NCBI GenBank assembly: GCA_028717165.1
Contig: JAQUOK010000154.1
Coordinates: 1 to 7,114, forward strand
Direction of reading: 5' to 3'
DNA: 7,114 bases
From: Victivallaceae bacterium
GTDB lineage: Bacteria; Verrucomicrobiota; Lentisphaeria; Victivallales; Victivallaceae
Shown: positions 1-4,387 of the stretch, piece by piece
How the letters are laid out: every line of letters begins with the position of its first letter
Numbering within the stretch: the first letter of the stretch is position 1
Notes under the pieces: generated by a model
What the model saw: only the letters and a program-made list of their open reading frames with translations
Database searches by the model: none
Told to the model about the DNA's origin: nothing
Made by a program: the position numbers and the translations under genes

Positions 1-846
1 CTCATAGGTATCCTGATCCCTGATATTGCCAATTATTTCTTTGCCGATGTAATAAAAGGAATTCAATCCGTTACCGATGACCGTCAATATGATCTGGTGT
101 TGTGTACCACAGACGGGGATTACCAGAAAGAAATAGAAGTGCTGCGGCGCCTCCAATTGAGAAAAGTCGACGGGATTATTACTGCCGCCATGGCCTTAAG
201 CACACGCAAGAGCGGATGTGATTTTATAAAAGACCTGGCCCAAAAAGGACAGCATATCGTTTCTATAAGTCCGGTCTGGGAAGATTTTCCGGGCGATTTT
301 GTAGAAGTCAACAACACCAGGGGGGCAGCTATGGCAACTAATCATCTGATTGATTTAGGGCACCAGAAAATAGCTTACATAGGCGGCTCTTTAGAGAGTA
401 TTTCAGCTCAACAGCGCCTGGCAGGATATCAGGAAGCCATGAAATCTGCCAACATTCCAGTTACGGACAACCTGATTGTTAACGGTGACTTTTCCTTTGG
501 CGGCGGCTATAATGCCGCTCGTAAAATGCTTTCCCTGGAATCTTCGCCCACAGCAATATTTGCGGCTAACGATGTAATGGCATTAGGCGCAATCCAGGCA
601 ATCAAAGAAAGCGGTAAGAGTATTCCCGAAGAGCTGGCGGTGGTCGGTTTTGATGATATTCCTATTTCAAATATGGCTCAACCAGCTTTGACTACCATAA
701 GGCAGCCTCGAAATGAAATCGGCAGGAAAAGTGCTGAAATCCTGCTGGACAGAATAAATGATAAGTTAACGGATGAAAAAATCGGAATTGTAATCCAGCC
801 GAAATTGATCGTAAGAAGTTCAAGCGTAGTAGCAGGGGGTAAATAA
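1..846 (+). CDS. LacI-family transcriptional regulator, 3' part (5' end outside window)
   Basis: The frame is open from base 1 to the TAA at 844-846, so the gene begins upstream. An internal GTG at 97 is not a credible start because homologous sequence (IGILIPDIANYFFADVIKGI) precedes it. What is visible is the periplasmic-binding-protein-like effector domain of LacI/GalR repressors: the opening G-I-L-I-P-D strand, the VDGIITAA strand, the DLGHQKIAYIGG strand, the RLAGYQEAM helix, then TAIFAANDVMALGAIQAI, AVVGFDDIPIS and the LTTIRQP segment that usually follows. The N-terminal helix-turn-helix, about 60 residues in this family, lies outside the window. Such proteins bind an operator and respond to a sugar or related ligand. 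The ligand cannot be read here. The stop overlaps the ATG of the aldehyde dehydrogenase, which suggests co-transcription and translational coupling and that the repressor controls that operon. Family assignment is firm. Confidence 0.93.
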   Translation, partial: LIGILIPDIANYFFADVIKGIQSVTDDRQYDLVLCTTDGDYQKEIEVLRRLQLRKVDGIITAAMALSTRKSGCDFIKDLAQKGQHIVSISPVWEDFPGDFVEVNNTRGAAMATNHLIDLGHQKIAYIGGSLESISAQQRLAGYQEAMKSANIPVTDNLIVNGDFSFGGGYNAARKMLSLESSPTAIFAANDVMALGAIQAIKESGKSIPEELAVVGFDDIPISNMAQPALTTIRQPRNEIGRKSAEILLDRINDKLTDEKIGIVIQPKLIVRSSSVVAGGK

Positions 847-1454
847 TGAAAATGCTGATTGGCGGGAAATGGATTGACCGGGATAAAAAAATTGAGGTAA
901 AAAATCCATTTAACGGGAAAACCGTCGGCGTTGTTCCGCAAGCCGAAATCAATGATTGCGAAACTGCAATCTCAACAGCCTGTAAAGGGGCTGCGGAAAT
1001 AGGTAAAATGCCGCTTTTTCAACGTGCCGGGATTCTATACAAAACAGCGGAATTATTGGAAAAGCAGCTTGACAAATTTGCGATTTCAATTTCAAATGAA
1101 GTCGGCAAAACTATAAAAGAAGCTTCCGGAGAAGTGACCAGAGCGATACAAACTTTGAAGGTGGCCTCTGAAGAAGCCAAACAGATTCATGGCGAAACAA
1201 TTCCTTTTGATGCCGCGCCCGGAATAAAGAACCGGCAGGGATTTTATTCAAGAGTACCGCTTGGAGTGATACTTGCAATTACGCCTTTTAACTTTCCCCT
1301 GAATTTAGCCTGTCACAAATTAGCGCCGGCCATAGCCGCGGGAAATTCTGTAATCCTGAAACCGGCAAGCGCCACTCCTTTAACTGACCTGCAGTTGGGG
1401 GAACTGTTCCTTGAAGCCGGTCTGCCCGAAAATGCCCTGTCTATTATAACCTGA
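846..1454 (+). pseudogene. Aldehyde dehydrogenase, N-terminal half, truncated by insertion sequence
   Basis: The ATG at 846-848 overlaps the upstream TAA, and a purine-rich AGGGGGT (834-840) five bases before it is a good ribosome binding site. The 202 residues match the NAD(P)-dependent aldehyde dehydrogenase superfamily: an IGGKWI start, a GxTIKEASGEV-like helix, then GVILAITPFNFPLNLACHKLAPA. In that stretch N149 is the expected oxyanion asparagine, and LKPASATPL carries the cofactor-binding K172. Family members are normally about 470-480 residues. Everything after residue 201 is missing, including the second Rossmann glycine motif, the catalytic glutamate and the nucleophilic cysteine, so the product cannot be active. 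The last codon (ACC) and the TGA at 1452-1454 are wholly or partly supplied by the left end of the insertion sequence. The subfamily is unclear; it resembles lactaldehyde or succinate-semialdehyde-like dehydrogenases. Sugar or aldehyde oxidation under control of the LacI-type repressor is inferred. Confidence 0.9.
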
Positions 1455-1474
1455 AAATCGGATAAAGCGTACAC
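1450..1474 (+). repeat. Left terminal inverted repeat (IRL)
   Basis: The 25-bp end begins CCTGAAAATCGG and finishes GCGTACAC. Against the reverse complement of 3308-3332 it differs at only three positions (8, 17 and 18). The outermost bases overlap the end of the aldehyde dehydrogenase frame and supply its stop. It is the expected transposase-binding and cleavage site. Confidence 0.93.
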
Positions 1475-1496
1475 TTTAACCATCAAATAGTCCTGC

Positions 1497-1531
1497 GAGC
1501 ATGATTTTTCATCAAAATCGTGCTCTTTTTT
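1497..1531 (+). terminator. Rho-independent terminator inside the IS left end
   Basis: GAGCATGATTTT (1497-1508) pairs with AAAATCGTGCTC (1514-1525) as a 12-bp stem with a single G-U wobble and a 5-nt loop, followed at once by six T residues (1526-1531). It points along the plus strand. It would stop transcripts entering from the lacI/aldehyde dehydrogenase operon before they reach the transposase gene. Shielding a transposase from outside transcription is a known strategy among insertion sequences. Confidence 0.85.
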
Positions 1532-1532
1532 C

Positions 1533-1560
1533 TTGCTTTTTAACGCGTGCGCATTATATT
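1533..1560 (+). promoter_or_regulatory. Predicted transposase promoter
   Basis: TTGCTT (1533-1538) and TATATT (1555-1560) are separated by 16 bp and lie just after the terminator, so transcription would begin near 1566-1568, about 25 bp before the ATG. This is the only sigma70-like pair seen between the terminator and the gene. Assignment is by eye. Confidence 0.5.
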
Positions 1561-1569
1561 AATGCGTAC
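1547..1569. promoter_or_regulatory. Palindrome over the -10 box, possible operator
   Basis: GTGCGCATTA (1547-1556) and TAATGCGTAC (1560-1569) form an inverted repeat matching at 9 of 10 positions around a 3-bp centre. It covers the predicted -10 element and transcription start of the transposase gene. A dimeric repressor, possibly the transposase itself, could bind here. This role is inferred from position only. Confidence 0.5.
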
Positions 1570-1579
1570 ACTTTAAAAT

Positions 1580-1584
1580 AGGAG
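1580..1584 (+). promoter_or_regulatory. Ribosome binding site fixing the transposase start
   Basis: AGGAG lies 8 nt before the ATG at 1593. An in-frame GTG at 1584 overlaps this site and so is not a likely start. Confidence 0.8.
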
Positions 1585-1592
1585 TGCGAGCA

Positions 1593-3308
1593 ATGGCAAA
1601 ACGAATAACTGGAAAAAGTCATGTTGGCGAACGGCGGGAACAGCGTCAAAATGGGGATATTTACGTTTACGAACGGATTACAGCCTATAACCCAAAGATC
1701 AAACAGACCTATACGGTCAGTCAAAAACTCAAGGGAAAAATTAAGCCGGGCACACAAGAAATAGTTTCTACGCGTCCCAAAAAACGCAAAGGCGAAAGAA
1801 GTGTAGTCAGCGCAGCACGCAGACACACTGGCCTCACGGATATTCTGCAATGGGTCGGCAAGGCTTCCGGCATTGACGCAGGCGTGCGGTCTTCATTCAG
1901 CGAAGGCGATGCGGCTAAAATCCTTTCCATTGCGCACTACTGGATCGGTACCAACGGCAATACTCTGCCACGTCTCGAAAGTTGGCAGGTGATGCATGAC
2001 CTGCCGTACTGTGAAGCGATCACCGAAGATGTCTACGGCGAATTATTCAAGGGCATCGGGCGCGATGAAGACGGTATCCAGAGGTATTTTTCGTCCCGTG
2101 CGATGCGCTTGAACAAATCTCCAGTGCTGGCTTTTGATTCAACCACCATATCAACTTATTCTGAAAACCAGTCGGATGCACGGCGGGGATTCAACAAAGA
2201 CGGCGACGCACTGAACACCATCAAACTGCTGACTTTATATTCTGTGAAGGATCGAGAACCACTGGCTTTCGGCAAGCAACCCGGCAATGTCCCGGATGTT
2301 ATATCTATTGAAAACACCCTGACGCAACTTAAGTGTCTCGACTTGGAAAACCCCCTGATCGTCACCGACAATGGTTATTACAGTGAGTCGAATATGATGG
2401 AATTTGCCTTGCGCAATATGAAATTCCTGACCTTGGTCGACCCCGATGTTATCTGGGTTCGTGAAACGGTGGACGCGCTTCGTGAAACTCTTGCGGGCAT
2501 GTCCAGCACATGCCCATTTGACCCGTCCGCCTGCGGCGCTACGACCAGCAGAATACATGAGTTCAGCCGGGAGCGCCGGCGTTCACGAAACGGTAGAATC
2601 GCCGGGGAAGAAGAAACTTTTTCACGCCGCCTGTATGTGCATGTTTTCTACTCTCCTGACAACGATGCTAAAAAGGAACTCGCCTTTCGCAAGGACTTGC
2701 TTGAACTCAAGACGCAAATGGAAAGCGGGACAACCGAGTTTACAAAAGCCGCGCAAAAGAGGATAGATAAGTACTTAATCTGCTCAAAAAAAGGTCGTGG
2801 CGGAAAGCTTAAGGTTGGCTTCAACGACAAGGCTATTGCCGAGGCGAAAAAATATTTCGGCTATTTTGCACTCGTCAGCAACCAGGGAATGGAAACGTTT
2901 ACTGCGCTGCAAAACTATCGATTGCGGGAAAAAGTAGAAGAGCTGTTCGCTGAGCAAAAAGGGGGGCTTGATGGTGCGCGACCGCGCACGTGGTATCCCG
3001 ACAACCTGCGAGGAAGACAATTCGTGCAATTTGTCGCATTGGGCTACCATTGTTTCCTGACAAAAAAAATAAACGAGATGCGCTCTCGACTTGGAAAACA
3101 GGAAAACGGGAAGACCAAGGCGCTTGTCAACCTTGAAAACAAACTGGACAAGTGGCTTGAACAACGTTCTCTTGCTCAGATTCTGGACTGGTTCGACTGC
3201 ATCGAGACAACAAGCGTACGGACAGCTATGGGCAATTATCGATGGTCTACCGAGTCAGTGGCGAGAGATCGCTTGTTTCTGGAATATTTGGGGATGACAG
3301 ACAAATAG
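1593..3308 (+). CDS. IS1634/IS4-type DDE transposase, 571 residues, intact
   Basis: It encodes the transposase that cuts and rejoins the element's own ends through an RNase H-like DDE site with two metal ions. Counting from the ATG at 1593, the first aspartate is D182 in VLAFDSTTIS and the second is D259 in LIVTDNGYYSESN. The catalytic glutamate is E449 in YRLREKVEELFAEQKGGL, where Y442, R445, E449 and K456 fit the Y-(2)-R-(3)-E-(6)-K signature of IS4-related enzymes exactly. About 190 residues separate the second D from E, as expected for the beta-strand insertion of this group. The basic N-terminus (MAKRITGKSHVGERREQ) is a likely DNA-binding part. The length suits the IS1634 family. The start is chosen from AGGAG 8 nt upstream. 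The TAG at 3306-3308 runs into the right inverted repeat. No frameshift or internal stop was found, so the enzyme may be active. The strong palindrome at the promoter and upstream terminator suggest low, guarded expression. Confidence 0.95.
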   Translation: MAKRITGKSHVGERREQRQNGDIYVYERITAYNPKIKQTYTVSQKLKGKIKPGTQEIVSTRPKKRKGERSVVSAARRHTGLTDILQWVGKASGIDAGVRSSFSEGDAAKILSIAHYWIGTNGNTLPRLESWQVMHDLPYCEAITEDVYGELFKGIGRDEDGIQRYFSSRAMRLNKSPVLAFDSTTISTYSENQSDARRGFNKDGDALNTIKLLTLYSVKDREPLAFGKQPGNVPDVISIENTLTQLKCLDLENPLIVTDNGYYSESNMMEFALRNMKFLTLVDPDVIWVRETVDALRETLAGMSSTCPFDPSACGATTSRIHEFSRERRRSRNGRIAGEEETFSRRLYVHVFYSPDNDAKKELAFRKDLLELKTQMESGTTEFTKAAQKRIDKYLICSKKGRGGKLKVGFNDKAIAEAKKYFGYFALVSNQGMETFTALQNYRLREKVEELFAEQKGGLDGARPRTWYPDNLRGRQFVQFVALGYHCFLTKKINEMRSRLGKQENGKTKALVNLENKLDKWLEQRSLAQILDWFDCIETTSVRTAMGNYRWSTESVARDRLFLEYLGMTDK

Positions 3309-3332
3309 TGTACGTATTATCCGACTTTCAGG
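3308..3332 (-). repeat. Right terminal inverted repeat (IRR)
   Basis: It reads GTGTACG at its inner edge and GACTTTCAGG at its outer edge. Its reverse complement matches IRL at 22 of 25 positions. It overlaps the transposase stop codon by one base and marks the right boundary of the element. Confidence 0.93.
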
Positions 3333-3528
3333 ATCAAAAACGTGAAGAACACAAAAACTCCCCAAATAGACGAGGCTGACAAAAGTCTTGCTTAACAGCG
3401 ATTTGGACTCCTGGGACGGTTGAGACTTTTGAATTTAAACTCAAAGTCTCAAGCGTCCCAGGTATCTTAAAAGTCCCGTTTTCTCAAGTAACGATTTTTG
3501 TCGGGGCGTCCAAATAAACCATCCCCCG
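3333..3528. other. Gene-free spacer between convergent genes
   Basis: This stretch runs from the right end of the insertion sequence to the stop of the glycosylase gene. No frame shows a start with a ribosome binding site, and no frame continues the interrupted aldehyde dehydrogenase. It holds the strong hairpin at 3410-3462, an enclosing 8-bp inverted repeat (3401-3408 and 3508-3515), and several scattered AAAAGTC or GACTTTT motifs that could pair in other ways. Confidence 0.7.
3410..3462. repeat. Long hairpin between convergent genes
   Basis: CCTGGGACG (3410-3418) pairs with CGTCCCAGG (3454-3462). After one G-G mismatch, TTGAGACTTT (3420-3429) pairs with AAAGTCTCAA (3443-3452), and two more pairs follow a bulged T, giving 21 pairs around a short A/T loop. 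The position between convergent genes suits a two-way terminator, but neither strand has a T tract straight after the stem. A transcript-end structure, a repetitive palindromic element or part of a small non-autonomous mobile element are all possible. Confidence 0.75.
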
Positions 3529-4305
3529 TTACTTTTTGTGAACTTTGCCGAAGATTTTCATAACTTCCTGGAGGTCTTCCCATACTTCGCGTTTGGCATT
3601 GGGGTTACGGAGCAGATAGGCGGGGTGGAAGGTCGGCATTACTTTTATGCCGTTATATGAGTCCCATTTGCCGCGCAGGCGCATAATGCCGTTTTTGTTC
3701 AGCAGGAATTTAAGCGGTACGGCTCCGAGGATGACGATCACTTTGGGTTTTATAAGTTCGATCTGGCGCTTCAGGTAGGGCAGGCAGGCGTCGGCTTCTT
3801 CGGGAAGCGGGTTGCGGTTTTGGGGCGGACGGCACTTGACTATATTGCCGATATAGACTTCCTGCCGGGTGAACTGCATGGCGTTGATCATTCTGGTCAG
3901 GAGTTCCCCGGCTTTGCCGACGAACGGGCGCCCCTGCTGATCTTCATCGTAACCGGGCCCTTCGCCGATGAACATTAGATCCGCGTCGGGATTGCCCTCG
4001 CCGAAAACAACCGTTGTCCGGGTTTTGCACAGCGGGCATTTCCGGCATTTTTGAGTTTCTGCATTGAGTTCGTCCAGATTCATCTGGGCGAGTGGCGAAT
4101 TAAACGACGGCGCGGGAAAAGAGCCTGGTGATGCCGGTTTTGCGGCAGGGGCCGGAAATTTTGCCGGAGTTTTGACGGGAGCGGGAGCCGGTTTTATGTC
4201 CGCGAAAAACTCATTTGCCGTTGCTGCGGGGATATAGACGGTTCCGCTTTCGGTTTGGAGTTCTTCCAGGTGTTCGACCATCTGTTCAAATATGTCTTTT
4301 TTCAT
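3529..4305 (-). CDS. Family 4 uracil-DNA glycosylase, Fe-S type
   Basis: The enzyme removes uracil from DNA by cutting the N-glycosidic bond, the first step of base excision repair of deaminated cytosine. In this 258-residue protein the core starts near residue 77. The four cysteines expected to hold the 4Fe-4S cluster are C87 and C90 (CRKC), then C158 and C174. Motif 1 is GEGPGYDEDQQGRPFVG (114-130), followed by GNIVKCRPPQNRNP and the second active-site motif HPAYLLR (227-233). C93 is an additional cysteine beside the first pair. Residues 1-76 are a short helical N-terminus (EQMVEHLEELQ) and then a linker rich in Ala and Pro (about 38-67), so the protein is longer than compact members of the family. 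The ATG at 4303-4305 is preceded by a modest AGGGA site. The gene is transcribed divergently from the mscS-type gene and converges on the transposase. Family confidence is high. Confidence 0.95.
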   Translation of the reverse strand: MKKDIFEQMVEHLEELQTESGTVYIPAATANEFFADIKPAPAPVKTPAKFPAPAAKPASPGSFPAPSFNSPLAQMNLDELNAETQKCRKCPLCKTRTTVVFGEGNPDADLMFIGEGPGYDEDQQGRPFVGKAGELLTRMINAMQFTRQEVYIGNIVKCRPPQNRNPLPEEADACLPYLKRQIELIKPKVIVILGAVPLKFLLNKNGIMRLRGKWDSYNGIKVMPTFHPAYLLRNPNAKREVWEDLQEVMKIFGKVHKK

Positions 4306-4387
4306 GTCCCTGATCTGGTATTCCCGGAAATTCGGGTTATTTTATAATTTTATTTTTAAAGATACAACTATAACCCGGAATTGCCTA
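4306..4387. promoter_or_regulatory. Divergent promoter region, AT-rich, with flanking inverted repeat
   Basis: This region separates the glycosylase (minus) from the channel gene (plus). Its centre is AT-rich (4337-4373). ATTCGGGTTAT (4330-4340) and ATAACCCGGAAT (4370-4381) form an inverted repeat with 7 perfect inner pairs (GGGTTAT/ATAACCC) and a one-base bulge further out. A TATAAT occurs on the plus strand at 4343-4348 but lacks a good -35. Binding of a regulator to both arms would affect both genes; this is inferred. Confidence 0.45.
4339..4367 (-). promoter_or_regulatory. Possible promoter of the uracil-DNA glycosylase gene
   Basis: On the minus strand TTGTAT (4367-4362) and TAAAAT (4344-4339) are 17 bp apart, placing a start near 4332 and a leader of roughly 27 nt. 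The -10 matches consensus at five of six positions, while the -35 is weak. Confidence 0.35.

Larger units (their letters stand above)
1467..1576 (+). repeat. 13-bp direct repeat of the inner IRL sequence (1467-1479 and 1564-1576)
   Basis: GCGTACACTTTAA occurs perfectly at 1467-1479, where its first 8 bp are the inner end of IRL, and again at 1564-1576 between the predicted -10 box and the ribosome binding site of the transposase. Both copies are followed, after short differing spacers, by an AATAG and then TGCGAGCA, so a longer stretch of roughly 35 bp appears duplicated and diverged. The inner copy could act as a second transposase contact site. Confidence 0.8.
1450..3332 (+). mobile_element. 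Complete insertion sequence, IS1634/IS4-type, 1,883 bp
   Basis: The element is bounded by 25-bp imperfect inverted repeats (1450-1474 and 3308-3332, 22 of 25 matching) and holds one intact DDE transposase gene that fills nearly all of it. The first base of the right repeat is also the last base of the transposase stop codon. The left 118 bp hold a terminator, a promoter and a palindrome. The element has inserted in the aldehyde dehydrogenase gene. The bases beside the two ends (TATTATAA on the left, ATCAAAAA on the right) give no convincing target duplication, and sequence beyond 3332 does not continue the dehydrogenase. Intact ends and an open transposase frame suggest recent activity. The family name rests on transposase features and was not checked against a database. 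Confidence 0.92.

Noticed and set aside
97..846. GTG at 97 as the start of the regulator gene
   Set aside because: The same frame is open to base 1 and encodes conserved LacI effector-domain sequence, so the gene is cut by the window edge and does not begin here.
1501..1581. A 26-codon frame (ATG 1501 to TAG 1579-1581) between IRL and the transposase, ending on the ribosome binding site
   Set aside because: It looks like a leader peptide by position, but no ribosome binding site precedes it, its first half is the terminator stem, and it starts upstream of the predicted promoter.
1584..1592. GTG at 1584 as the transposase start
   Set aside because: It overlaps the AGGAG ribosome binding site that serves the ATG at 1593 and would add only three residues.
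1443..3339. A 7-bp near-match (5 of 7) between the left flank ATTATAA and the right flank ATCAAAA as a target duplication
   Set aside because: The match is imperfect and AT-rich, and the dehydrogenase does not continue on the right side, so it cannot be trusted as a duplication.
3333..3410. A minus-strand hydrophobic frame next to the insertion sequence
   Set aside because: It has no start codon or ribosome binding site and runs into the inverted repeat; no gene remnant could be recognised.
3410..3462. Integron attC site or CRISPR repeat as an explanation for the hairpin
   Set aside because: The attC core motifs are absent, there is no integrase or cassette, and the sequence is not repeated with spacers.
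4292..4387. ATG at 4292 as the channel gene start
   Set aside because: It lies within the divergent glycosylase gene and adds 32 residues before a clear signal peptide that begins at 4388.
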